Shown here piece after piece: positions 15,001 through 27,164 of a stretch of 64,000 nt of DNA; the first letter of the stretch is position 1, and each line of letters opens with the position of its first letter. The stretch comes from Nectonema munidae (lineage: Eukaryota > Nematomorpha > Nectonematoida > Nectonematidae), in contig JAUIRK010000789.1 in assembly GCA_030549495.1 (NCBI GenBank), positions 1-64,000 of the forward strand, given 5' to 3'. The notes under the pieces were generated by a model. It did not search any database and was not told the origin of the DNA. It saw only the letters and a program-made list of their open reading frames with translations. A program made the position numbers and the translations under genes.

Positions 15001-18000
15001 TGGTAGTTATAGGAATCTGAATCGGTGTCTGAGTTGGATTTTTTTAATAACTTAGAGTCGGAGACTGAGAGGAATTTTGTAAGTTATAGGAGTCGGAATC
15101 GGCTTTCGAGTTGGATTTTTTTAATAACTTGGAATCGGATTCTGAGAGAAATTTTGGTAGTTATAGGAATCTGAATCGGTGTCTGAGTTAGATTTTTTTA
15201 ATAACTTGGTGTCGGAGTTGAGAGGAATTTTTAAATAAATAGGAGTCGGAATCGGTGTTCGAGTTGGATTTTTTTAATAACTTGGAATCGGATTCTGAGA
15301 GGAATTTTGGTAGTTATAGGAATCTGAATCGGTGTCGGAGTTGGATTTTTTTAATAACTTAGTGTCGGAGTCTGAGAGGAATTTTGGTAAGTTATAGGAG
15401 TCGGAATCGGTGTTCGAGTTGGATTTTTTAATAACTTGGAATCGGATTCTGAGAGGAATTTTGGTAGTTATAGGAATCTGAATCGGTGTCGGAGTTGGAT
15501 TTTTTTAATAACTTAGTGTCGGAGTTGAGAGGAATTTTTTAAGTAAATAGGAGTCGGAATCGGTGTTCAAGTTGGATTTTTTTAATAACTTGGAATCGGA
15601 TTCTGAGAGGAATTTTGTAAGTTATAGGAGTCGGAATCGGTGTTCGAGTTGGATTTTTTTAATAACTTGGAATCGGATTCTGAGAGGAATTTTGGTAGTT
15701 ATAGGAATCTGAATCGGTGTCGGAGTTGGATTTTTTTAATAACTTAGTGTCGGATTCTGAGAGGAATTTTTTAGTTAAATAGGAGTCGGAATCGGTGTTC
15801 AAGTTGGATTTTTTTATTAACTTGGAATCGGATTCTGAGAGGAATTTTGGTAGTTATAGGAATCTGAATCGGTGTCGGAGTTGGATTTTTTTAATAACTT
15901 AGTGTCGGAGTTGAGAGGAATTTTTTAAGTAAATAGGAGTCGGAATCGGTGTTCAAGTTGGATTTTTTTATTAACTTGGAATCGGATTCTGAGAGGAATT
16001 TTGGTAGTTATAGGAATCTGAATCGGTGTCGGAGTTGGATTTTTTTAATAACTTAGTGTCGGAGACTGAGAGGAATTTTGTAAGTTATAGGAGTCGGAAT
16101 CGGTGTTCGAGTTGGATTTTTTTATTAACTTGGAATCGTATTCTGAGAGAAATTTTGGTAGTTATAGGAATCTGAATCGGTGTCGGAGTTGGATTTTTTT
16201 AATAACTTAGTGTCGGAGTTGAGAGGAATTTTTTAAGTAAATAGGAGTCGGAATCGGTGTTCAAGTTGGATTTTTTTATTAACTTGGAATCGGATTCTGA
16301 GAGGAATTTTGGTAGTTATAGGAATCTGAATCGGTGTCTGAGTTGGATTTTTTTAATAACTTAGTGTCGGAGACTGAGAGGAATTTTGTAAGTTATAGGA
16401 GTCGGAATCGGCTTTCGAGTTGGATTTTTTTATTAACTTGGAATCGTATTCTGAGAGAAATTTTGGTAGTTATAGGAATCTGAATCGGTGTCTGAGTTGG
16501 ATTTTTTTAATAACTTAGTGAATCGGAGTCTGAGAGGAATTTTGTAAGTATATAGGAGTCGGAATCGGTTTTTAAGTTGGATTTTTTTAATAACTTGGAA
16601 TCGGATTCTGAGAGGAATTTTGGTAGTTATAGGAATCTGAATCGGTGTCGGAGTTGGATTTTTTTAATAACTTGGAGTCGGAGTCTGAGAGGAATTTTGT
16701 AAGTTATAGGAGTCGGAATCGGTGTTCAAGTTGGATTTTTTTATTAACTTGGAATCGGATTCTGAGAGGAATTTTGGTAGTTATAGGAATCTGAATCGGT
16801 GTCGGAGTTGGATTTTTTTAATAACTTGGAATCGTATTCTGAGAGGAATTTTGTAAGTTATAGGAGTCTGAATCGGTGTTCGAGTTGCATTTTTTTAATA
16901 ACTTGGAATCGGATTCTGAGAGGAATTTTGGTAGTTATAGGAATCTGAATCGGTGTTCGAGTTGGATTTTTTTAATAACTTGGAATCGGATTCTGAGAGG
17001 AATTTTGGTAGTTATAGGAATCTGAATCGGTGTCGGAGTTGGATTTTTTTAATAACTTAGAATCGGATTCTGAGAGGAATTTTGTAAGTAATAGGAGTCG
17101 GAATCGGTGTTCGAGTTGCATTTTTTTAATAACTTGGAATCGGATTCTTAGAGGAATTTTGGTAGTTATAGGAATCTGAATCGGTGTCGGAGTTGGATTT
17201 TTTTAATAACTTAGTGTCGGAGTTGAGAGGAATTTTTTAAGTAAATAGGAGTCGGAATCGGTGTTCAAGTTGGATTTTTTTATTAACTTGGAATCGGATT
17301 CTTAGAGGAATTTTGGTAGTTATAGGAATCTGAATCGGTGTCGGAGTTGGATTTTTTTAATAACTTAGTGTCGAAGACTGAGAGGAATTTTGTAAGTTAT
17401 AGGAGTCGGAATCGGCTTTCGAGTTGGATTTTTTTATTAACTTGGAATCGTATTCTGAGAGAAATTTTGGTAGTTATAGGAATCTGAATCGGTGTCGGAG
17501 TTGGATTTTTTTAATAACTTAGTGTCGGAGTTGAGAGGAATTTTTTAAGTAAATAGGAGTCGGAATCGGTGTTCAAGTTGGATTTTTTTATTAACTTGGA
17601 ATCGGATTCTGAGAGGAATTTTGGTAGTTATAGGAATCTGAATCGGTGTCGGAGTTGGATTTTTTTAATAACTTAGTGTCGGAGACTGAGAGGAATTTTG
17701 TAAGTTATAGGAGTCGGAATCGGCTTTCGAGTTGGATTTTTTTATTAACTTGGAATCGTATTCTGAGAGAAATTTTGGTAGTTATAGGAATCTGAATCGG
17801 TGTCTGAGTTGGATTTTTTTAATAACTTGGAATCGGATTCTGAGAGGAATTTTGTAAGTTATAGGAGTCGGAATCGGTGTTCGAGTTGCATTTTTTTAAT
17901 AACTTGGAACCGGATTCTTAGAGGAATTTTGGTAGTTATAGGAATCTGAATCGGTGTCGGAGTTGGATTTTTTTAATAACTTAGTGTCGGATTCTGAGAG

Positions 18001-20736
18001 GAATTTTGTAAGTTATAGGAGTCGGAATCGGCTTTCGAGTTGGATTTTTTTATTAACTTGGAATCGTATTCTGAGAGAAATTTTGGTAGTTATAGGAATC
18101 TGAATCGGTGTCTGAGTTGGATTTTTTTAATAACTTGGAATCGGATTCTGAGAGGAATTTTGTAAGTTATAGGAGTCGGAATCGGTGTTCGAGTTGCATT
18201 TTTTTAATAACTTGGAATCGTATTCTGAGAGAAATTTTGGTAGTTATAGGAATCTGAATCGGTGTTCGAGTTGGATTTTTTTAATAACTTGGAATCGGAT
18301 TCTGAGAGGAATTTTGGTAGTTATAGGAATCTGAATCGGTGTCGGAGTTGGATTTTTTTAATAACTTAGTGTCGGAGTTGAGAGGAATTTTTTAAGTAAA
18401 TAGGAGTCGGAATCGGTGTTCAAGTTGGATTTTTTTATTAACTTGGAATCGGATTCTGAGAGGAATTTTGGTAGTTATAGGAATCTGAATCGGTGTCGGA
18501 GTTGGATTTTTTTAATAACTTAGTGTCGGAGACTGAGAGGAATTTTGTAAGTTATAGGAGTCGGAATCGGCTTTCGAGTTGGATTTTTTTATTAACTTGG
18601 AATCGGATTCTGAGAGAAATTTTGGTAGTTATAGGAATCTGAATCGGTGTCGGAGTTGGATTTTTTTAATAACTTAGTGTCGAAGACTGAGAGGAATTTT
18701 GTAAGTTATAGGAGTCGGAATCGGTGTTCGAGTTGCATTTTTTTAATAACTTGGAATCGTATTCTGAGAGAAATTTTGGTAGTTATAGGAATCTGAATCG
18801 GTGTTCGAGTTGGATTTTTTTAATAACTTGGAATCGGATTCTGAGAGGAATTTTGGTAGTTATAGGAATCTGAATCGGTGTCGGAGTTGGATTTTTTTAA
18901 TAACTTAGTGTCGGAGTTGAGAGGAATTTTTTAAGTAAATAGGAGTCGGAATCGGTGTTCAAGTTGGATTTTTTTAATAACTTGGAATCGGATTCTGAGA
19001 GGAATTTTGGTAGTTATAGGAATCTGAATCGGTGTCGGAGTTGGATTTTTTTAATAACTTAGTGTCGGAGTTGAGAGGAATTTTTTAAGTAAATAGGAGT
19101 CGGAATCGGTGTTCAAGTTGGATTTTTTTATTAACTTGGAATCGGATTCTGAGAGGAATTTTGGTAGTTATAGGAATCTGAATCGGTGTCTGAGTTGGAT
19201 TTTTTTAATAACTTGGAATCGGATTCTGAGAGGAATTTTGTAAGTTATAGGAGTCGGAATCGGCTTTCGAGTTGGATTTTTTTAATAACTTGGAATCGGA
19301 TTCTGAGAGAAATTTTGGTAGTTATAGGAATCTGAATCGGTGTTCGAGTTGGATTTTTTTAATAACTTGGAATCGGATTCTGAGAGGAATTTTGGTAGTT
19401 ATAGGAATCTGAATCGGAGTCTGAGTTGGATTTTTTTTAATAACTTAGTGTCGGAGACTGAGAGGAATTTTGTAAGTTATAGGAGTTGGAATCGGCTTTC
19501 GAGTTGGATTTTTTTATTAACTTGGAATCGTATTCTGAGAGAAATTTTGGTAGTTATAGGAATCTGAATCGGTGTCTGAGTTGGATTTTTTTAATAACTT
19601 GGAATCGGATTCTGAGAGAAATTTTGGTAGTTATAGGAATCTGAATCGGTGTTCGAGTTGCATTTTTTTAATAACTTGGAACCGGATTCTTAGAGGAATT
19701 TTGGTAGTTATAGGAATCTGAATCGGTGTCGGAGTTGGATTTTTTTAATAACTTAGTGTCGGAGTTGAGAGGAATTTTTTAAGTAAATAGGAGTCGGAAT
19801 CGGTGTTCAAGTTGGATTTTTTTATTAACTTGGAATCGGATTCTGAGAGGAATTTTGGTAGTTATAGGAATCTGAATCGGTGTCTGAGTTGGATTTTTTT
19901 AATAACTTAGTGTCGGAGACTGAGAGGAATTTTGTAAGTTATAGGAGTCGGAATCGGCTTTCGAGTTGGATTTTTTTAATAACTTGGAATCGTATTCTGA
20001 GAGAAATTTTGGTAGTTATAGGAATCTGAATCGGTGTCGGAGTTGGATTTTTTTAATAACTTAGTGTCGGAGACTGAGAGGAATTTTGTAAGTTATAGGA
20101 GTCGGAATCGGCTTTCGAGTTGGATTTTTTTAATAACTTGGAATCGTATTCTGAGAGAAATTTTGGTAGTTATAGGAATCTGAATCGGTGTCTGAGTTGG
20201 ATTTTTTTAATAACTTGGAATCGGATTCTGAGAGGAATTTTGTAAGTTATAGGAGTCGGAATCGGTGTTCGAGTTGCATTTTTTTAATAACTTGGAATCG
20301 GATTCTGAGAGGAATTTTGGTAGTTATAGGAATCTGAATCGGTGTCGGAGTTGGATTTTTTTAATAACTTAGTGTCGGAGACTGAGAGGAATTTTGTAAG
20401 TTATAGGAGTCGGAATCGGTGTTCGAGTTGCATTTTTTTAATAACTTGGAATCGGATTCTGAGAGGAATTTTGGTAGTTATAGGAATCTGAATCGGTGTC
20501 GGAGTTGGATTTTTTTAATAACTTAGTGTCGGAGTCTGAGAGGAATTTTGTAAGTTATAGGAGTCGGAATCGGTGTCGGAGTTGGATTTTTTTAATAACT
20601 TGGGGTCGAGTTCTGAGAGGAATTTTGTAAGTTATAGGAGTCAGAATTGGTGTCGGAGTTGGATTTAGATTTTTTTAATAACTTGGGGTCGGATTCTGAG
20701 AGGAATTTTTCTAAGTAATAGCAGTGGGAATCGGTC
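1..20736 (+). repeat. Giant satellite array, ~77-bp monomer in a ~153-bp A/B dimer
   Basis: About 270 tandem monomers of roughly 77 bp fill this stretch without interruption and continue past the left edge. Two monomer types alternate. Type A carries CTTGGAATCGGATTCTGAGA and GGTAGTTATAGGAATCTG. Type B carries CTTAGTGTCGGAG followed by TTGAGAGG or ACTGAGAGG, then AAGTAAATAGG or AAGTTATAGG. Both contain a T5-T8 tract in GGATTTTTTTAATAAC. Type A phrases recur at 61, 215 and 367, a spacing of 152-154 bp. B subtypes alternate further, for example TTCAAG, TTCGAG and CTTTCGAG, suggesting a 4-mer (about 305 bp) layer. No gene, insertion or promoter is visible inside; short ORFs there follow the repeat. 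The right edge (20560-20736) degrades gradually. Confidence 0.97.
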
Positions 20737-20973
20737 TCGCATTCAGATATTTTCCCTCAGACTCTCCAGCCCTGTGCTGCTGTCACATCTTTTGGTTTTA
20801 TTGCACAAATAAGAAAAGATTGATGTGGTGAGCAAAATGCTCCTTATTTTACAAGATTCCACTTATAAATAAATAATATTTAATAAAAAAAATAATAAAT
20901 GATTTTATATATATATATATAAATAATAAATAAGAATTCATCTTTAGATAAAGTTTGTATATTCCATCATCGA
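20737..20973. other. Satellite flank, no gene seen
   Basis: Unique AT-rich sequence between the last degenerate satellite monomer and the TTAA element. It holds a short TA run near 20910. No coding signal is recognised on either strand. Confidence 0.6.
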
Positions 20974-21825
20974 TTAACCCGTTAACAACCAGAATAATCA
21001 GACGATATCTAGTATAAAGCAGAAGATTTGTATTAAAGAGCATTGATAAACGCATACGATTCACATTTTTGTAAAGTCGACACATGTCGACTGTGGTCGA
21101 TAACCGGCCAATGAAAGTGATTTTCTATTTAAAAAGTTTCTGCTTCACTTTTTTATCAATCTTATCAAGTGTGTGTCATAAACTTCTTCCTGTATGTAAT
21201 CTTTTTGCATATGTTATACTTTCTTTCTCTTTCATACATTTATTTTATCATCTCCTATCTTTTATTAGTAAGAAGTTATTTGTGTATAAATTTAGGCACC
21301 CATATTCAATTTGTTGTCTTTGGAATTGTAGTCGTGGTATGGCTTTTTGGTATGTTCATTTACGACCAATGTTTCCAAAGGGAACGCAGACGAATTACTA
21401 CTTTATTAAATAGGAATTACTAAAGTCGTCTGCTTTGCTTGGTCCTAAATGAGTTAAATTCAATAAACCCACTATCTCTTATATGAATTCTTAGTATTAT
21501 GGGCACTGGGGTAGAATAGCATGTTAAAAATTTTTTACTTACCAAGTCAAAGTGTTAATCGAAGATAAACCCTCTGTAAGGGAAAATATTTTATCCATGC
21601 ATAGATCAATTGAGGAAGAATGATCTTAAAAAAAACTTTTTGAATTGTTTATATTTTTATTTTATCTTAAAAATTTTCAATTTAAATAAACTTTAATCCC
21701 TTGAATAGATAATAAGTTAATACTTTACAAGAATGTGAATCGTCTGCATTTATCAATGCTCTTTAATACAAATCTTCTGCTTTACACTAGATATCGTCTG
21801 ATTATTCTGGTTGTTAACGGGTTAA
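20974..21825. mobile_element. TTAA-bounded MITE with ~105-bp inverted ends (piggyBac-like)
   Basis: Both ends are TTAA (20974-20977 and 21822-21825). The left end reads TTAACCCGTTAACAACCAGA, and the reverse complement of the right end starts identically. The match continues for about 105 bp with only about 4-5 differences, so the copy is young. The interior has no transposase; two overlapping short ORFs there look random. A smaller member of the same family appears nested at about 21352-21457. TTAA target use and mirrored ends fit the piggyBac superfamily, but the superfamily is inferred from ends alone. Confidence 0.85.
21352..21457. mobile_element. Nested small TTAA-type element
   Basis: The left part reads CATTTACGACCAATGTT and the right part GCTTGGTCCTAAATGAGTTAA, which mirror each other. 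They also match the ends of the short element at 58833-58970. It lies inside the larger MITE at 20974-21825. The left TTAA is no longer visible. Confidence 0.5.
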
Positions 21826-23459
21826 TTCCGAAGTTAAAATGAAAATAAAGGTTTGCAGATGATCATTCTAAAAGCTGGTTCAAGAGAATTGCTAGCATTA
21901 TCGCTTTTGGAGTTCCAAAACTTGAAAAGTTTGTGAAAATGAAAAAGGCATTATTGATGTCTGTTTGAAACAAATTTGCAAAAGCTAGATACCATAGAAA
22001 GAAAACATATTATTGGCATCTTGATCCTAAATAATTTTCGAATGCTGAACCAGAACGGATAATGTTATATTTTGAAAATTAAAAAATTTTCTGTGAAAAA
22101 GGAAATACGGAATTTCTACTAGTAGTTAACTTTTCTTTATTCCCACTGGGTGACGAAAAAACGGTCTAGACTTTATAATATATATATATTGACTATACCA
22201 AATTTCATTATGCAAAAAATATGTGATGCACCATATGTTTAATATATAGAATGAAACATTCGGCCACGACCTCTATCTTTCACAAAGGTAACGATTACGA
22301 AACCTAATTCATGAAATCACTTTATAGGTCCTTGCTTGCAAAATTTCAAAGCCCCGCCATTCATTCATTTAGTAATAATGAACAAAATCAAATTCTACTT
22401 TTAAATTGAATGGATATTAACATTTTGTCTTCTGCTACTTATCGCGCCAAAAAAGCGCTTGCTTTTCCAGTGTGCTTAAAACGCTGTAGTCTGCCATCTT
22501 AAAAATCATTTTCTTAATTTATGAATTTAAAATATATGAATTAATTATATTACTTCCTAAATAATAGATGTAAATAACTTTTACTACCTTCTTCTTTTCT
22601 TCTGCTATTTGCTGAGGAACGTATCTTCGTAAAAGGTGTCTAGCTTTTCAGCCATACCTTCTCATTTTGCTTCAACTCACGCCTACTAGACGCTTTCCAT
22701 TTTTTCAATTTGAAACAAAAGAGAGCGAATGCTATTTTTCGTAGAAATTTCGAAATTCATGTAAGCAAATTTTTTTATACTTTTTTATTCGACTTTCCAG
22801 ATTCATCAATTTTTTTCAACCCCATTTATTATAAAAAAATTTCAATCCACGATTTTTTATATTCATGTTTTCCATCTAAGCCCTTTACCCCTGGAAACTA
22901 CCAGTAAGGCCCAATGGTAGACCAGTTGACGCATCGGAAAAAAGATCGCTTCCTTTAAATCATACTCTACCAATCATTTAAAAAAGTATGCCCGCAATTA
23001 GTTATCAAGCATAAAGTGTCAAAGTTCTTACCCTTCTATTTACTTGTCTAATCATCGGTATAACACGGGGGTCAATGAACCCGAAATTACTTAATTGCGT
23101 GCGTTTATCTAATACACGTTTATCTAATATGGCAAAAAAATAAAAAAATAAAAGCTTTCAACGAATATGTACAGCGTTTAACAATATGTTCTACCGCAAT
23201 CTTTGCCAAAAAGTGTTGCAAATGTTCGTTTGAAAAAATTGAGTGATGTCCAAAAAATCTTAAAACCCGTTAGCATGTTTTTTATAAATTGATATTTTAT
23301 ACAATTTTTTCCGTTTCTTTACTAAAAAAAATTTGCTTTACTAAAATATGTAAAGGCTTATTCTCCGATTTCCCGTACCGAATCACATTGTCCAACGGCC
23401 TTGATAGGCCAACGGTCGCTCATTCGAGTTCCCAAACGTTGCTAAATAGCGCCTGTTAT
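21826..23459. other. AT-rich stretch without recognised gene
   Basis: I see no conserved coding block, RNA gene or clean repeat. Short ORFs (for example 22710-22907) have low-complexity F/I/K/N-rich translations. A (TA)n run lies near 22180. The 5' end of the Tigger relic may reach into the last few hundred bases. Confidence 0.5.
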
Positions 23460-25130
23460 TAGCCCCAGATCTGCAGTGCACCAGCACGCCAATCAACTGC
23501 CAGATAAGCGCATGTCATGTTGTAAGAATTGTGATAGTGCTCATTGGGAAGACACATTCTTCCATGAGTACAAACATAAAGAACAAAAGGAATGTAAACT
23601 AAAGGAATCTTTGCACGGCAAAATCGTAGCACTCTTCAGTCAATGTCTAAGCTGGCGTCATAAATGATCTTTCTCTCTTTCTAACTCTGAGACTGCATTC
23701 AGTATTTTGATAAGAGAACAGCTTCATGTGTTTGCCCTGAGCAATTATGCTTGACTTGGATATTGCACTCGTTCTATGAGCACTTGAATTTGCAAAACAA
23801 CTTTGCAATGACGAATATGGTTGGTTAGAGGCCTTCCTTAGAACGCCATAACATTGCATTTGGTACTATCATCGGTGAAAGTGGTGACGTCAGCGAAAAA
23901 ATCGTCAGTGATTGGAAAGCAAAAATCCCCAAGCTGTGTGAAGACTACGCCCCAGTAGACATCTTAAACGTGGACGAGACCGGTCTGATTTACTGCGCAA
24001 CAACCAACAAAAAACATTTCACGTGAAAGGCATGGCAAAATGTCCAAAAAACAATTGTCTATAGCACTTTGCGCTAGTATGACGCCGAAAAGTGCACACC
24101 ATTGGTGATTGGTAAATCTGCTAATAGCAAGGCGTGGATGACAAGCTATTTGTTTATTGATTGGCTGAAATCCTTCACCAATCGTATGCGTCGCCAAAAG
24201 AGAAAAGTGTTATGCTCCATCACACCCTAATGTAAAACTTTCCAATGTAAAGCTTTAATTCTTGCCTCCCAATACAACATCCTTGTCACAGCCAATGGAT
24301 CAAGGAATTATTCAAGCCTTTAAACTGAAATTCCATTCTCGACAGTTGGAGTTTGTCCTCAATGCCATGGAGGAAAACAAAACAAATTGCGGCAGCCAAA
24401 TCTTAAAGGATATTGCCATACTTGATGCCATTTTTTGGATCAACTCTTGTTGGAAAGCAGTCGAAGCTACCACTGTTGAAAAATGCTTCAAATCATGTGG
24501 CTTTGGTGTGATAGACACTCCTTTCTCCAATGAGAATCTCAAACTGGCGCATCCTACATCTACGAAGGATGATGACTTAGATTATGTTAATCTTCCATTT
24601 ATGGCTCTCAAGCTCTCTACCGATTTGTTTGGCTGTGAATTTGGAGGTCTTGTTAAGATAGATAATGAAGTGGCTACAACACATTTGGACGGTCCTGCAG
24701 TCACACTACTTAGCCACAGCACTTCAGATGAATCTACAGATGATGATATTTCTCAGCCAGAAGCTACCAAAGAAGAAATGACCACCATGTCAAAGTGCCA
24801 ATCCGAACTGAAGGACGTCATCAACTACATGAAGTTTGCTGGTCGACATGATGCTCACTTTTGGACATCCAGGCAACGATTGAAGCAATGAACATCAGTA
24901 AACAAAGAAAACAAAAATGAAAATTGATGATTTTTTTCCAAAAAAAGACATTTATTAATTGATATGAATATTTGATAGAATAATTAGTAAAAGTTTAAAT
25001 ACATTTACTTGCATGTGTTATATAATTATTTATAATTTTATCGGCCATACTACTCAACCTAGATATAAAAGGCCACATGCTCATAAAGGCCAATTTTGGT
25101 CAGTCCCCTAAGTGACGGTATAGACAGGTT
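23460..25130 (+). pseudogene. Broken Tigger/pogo-type DNA transposase (DDE_1)
   Basis: Tc1/mariner-pogo transposase related to JERKY/CENP-B proteins; the family cuts and pastes DNA in the nucleus. The readable part includes a Tc5-type HTH fragment (YGWLEAF near 23815), then SEKIVSDWKAK (about 23895) and NVDETGLIYCA (about 23967), the first catalytic Asp region. Next come AWMTSYLF (about 24133) and, from 24262, a 209-codon open stretch starting PPNTTSLSQPMDQG, which holds the third acidic site, and ending at 24891. The block that should read LLLDNCPAH (about 24200) is corrupted, so the second Asp is lost. Reading frame changes and an in-frame stop between 23800 and 24260 make it a pseudogene. 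The 3' end is probably near 25130 (GGTCAGTCCCCTAAGTGACG); the 5' end is uncertain. The open C-terminal part is long for a relic, so decay is recent or partial. Confidence 0.85.
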
Positions 25131-26451
25131 TAACTGATGCGTTAATGAATAAACTTAAAATTAATTTGAAAGCTAATCTATCATTATATATATTTTACTT
25201 TTTTTTTACCCTTAATTTTTTTTTGTAAATTTTCAATGTTTCACTTATAACCTTTTCTTTTCATATGATTGAATTACTTGGAACAATTAGACCGGATATT
25301 TTTTATATAATGATCTTATGCACAATCTAGTTAACTCGTTTAATTAGTGAATGGGACCAATTTTAAATCATATAACGTGAAAATTAAAAAAATCAATACT
25401 TCATATTTTTTAAATATCATTGATTCTTGCTTCTTTATGGCTTTGCCAAGATCAAAGTTTGAAGTTTGATTTCAACAAAAATCAATCTCAAAAAATAGCA
25501 GAATCAGAGATATTTTTTAAAGACCCTTTGTTCATCATCAACAAAGAGATGTCACAATAGATTGAGAAAACAAAGTTTTTTACTGTGTGTAGTATATATA
25601 TACATATACGAAATTCCTTGTATTTTAGAGATACTTACAATAATTCTATTAGACAACGCGTATTCTTTTGGGCAGGCACCAAAAAATAACACTAGGGCAC
25701 GTAAGAACTTGACAAAACTGAGAAAAAGGTTCATCTATCTGAAAATTATGTTTCCATGATTTACATCTAAATTTTGTTATTTTTTGTGACCTCTTGGGTT
25801 TAGATACTTCTAGTTTTATACATTGCTTAATTCTGTTTTTTTTATAATCCAAATGTCTAGAGAAAACAGAAGAGTCCAGATAGAAAGAAATTTTTGTAAC
25901 TATGTAAAATCTCAATTCAGAAACAAATTGAAACAGGGTATATGCAGTTTTCACGTTAAAATTTGGCTTATTTAGACCAAAAATTCGTGTAATTCATATC
26001 AACTTCATTTATAATTGCTCAATAAAACTGGAATTAATGCTCTTTAATAAGACAAAACCTGGAAAAGATGATGAAGAGTTTGATTTCTTCTTGCAATGTG
26101 TCTAATATTATTAAATATATGAATCAAATTATTTTGTCTGAAATAAAAATTTTATTTTTACATTTGAAACGCCATATATCAAATGTTTAAAAAACATTTT
26201 TTTTTACATATTCTTAGATTTGCATTACAATTTTTTTCAGAATGTGGATCAAGCAAGCTTTCGCCCCGTGTAATGGAAAAAATATTTAACTCAACAAAAG
26301 TTTCATGAATGCAATATATAAGATAGATAGAAAAGAGGAGGCTATGAAAGATTCAGAGAAATGTCAATAAGCTCATCTATTGATTGATTGACTTTGCATT
26401 AATTTGAAATGGGACAAATTTTGAAAGCTCTTCAAACTTTGTGTGGTGCAG
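25131..26451. other. AT-rich stretch without recognised gene
   Basis: Overlapping short ORFs occur on both strands at 25552-25954, but neither has a recognisable domain and they mirror each other. I see no tRNA, TIR pair or tandem array here. Confidence 0.5.

Positions 26452-26480
<29 letters not shown>
26452..26480. repeat. (CT)14 microsatellite
   Basis: An uninterrupted CT dinucleotide run of about 14 units. It is polymorphism-prone; no gene context is visible. Confidence 0.95.
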
Positions 26481-26483
<3 letters not shown>

Positions 26484-26887
26484 TTCAAACTATAAATTCA
26501 TGCAAAGTCACGAAAACGCAAAACATACACGAAGAGAAGAAACACGCATCTTCTTCAAAAAGACTAATGAGATTGAAGCACAAAGAAAAGTCATATAAAT
26601 GCGCGTAGCAAATCGAGTATTTCAATACTGAGTAAACAAATAAAAGTTTTTCATTCATAACTTCTCTATATTGAGCGTTCTCTTATTATTGCCATGTTCT
26701 GTTCATGTTACCGCCATTTTTGACCTCTTTTCAATGATTTGCAAGGGAAGACAAAGAAATGCTAAACTCAATTTCATTGCTTTCAGCTTTCAAGAATACT
26801 GTGTCCTGGATTCTAGTTCCAATGATTAGAAGTAATTGCGCGTTTTTTACTTTTCAACTACTGCAAAGAAAAGAGCCCCACTTATTG

Positions 26888-26951
26888 CTACCAAAATCCC
26901 CAAAAACTTAAGTCACAGCTACCTACCTTAGTTTTCGGGGATTTTGGGTAG
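26888..26951. repeat. Short hairpin inverted repeat
   Basis: CTACCAAAATCCCCAAAAAC at 26888 pairs with the reverse complement at 26930-26951 (AGTTTTCGGGGATTTTGGG), with one bulge and one mismatch and a loop of about 21 bases. A further partial copy, CTTGGGGATTTTGACTAC, follows at about 26966. It may be the core of a small fold-back repeat; a structured RNA is possible but unsupported. Confidence 0.6.
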
Positions 26952-27164
26952 TTGAGATTTTAGGTCTTGGGGATTTTGACTACGAAGCCTTATTGCTGCA
27001 AGTTTCAGAGAAAAAAAAATAAAATATGACATTTGACAACACGTGGAATAAGCAGCTGAAATAAGCGCATAGGACTTGTAAAATTTCTATATTTCTCTTT
27101 CTATAATTTTTAACTTCATATTTGTAATCAATGAATCCACCATTTTAAAAGTTAGAGCTTCTGA

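Noticed and set aside
23647-24542. Minus-strand ORFs at 23647-23859, 23964-24197 and 24312-24542
   Set aside because: They are antisense shadows of the Tigger transposase reading frame.
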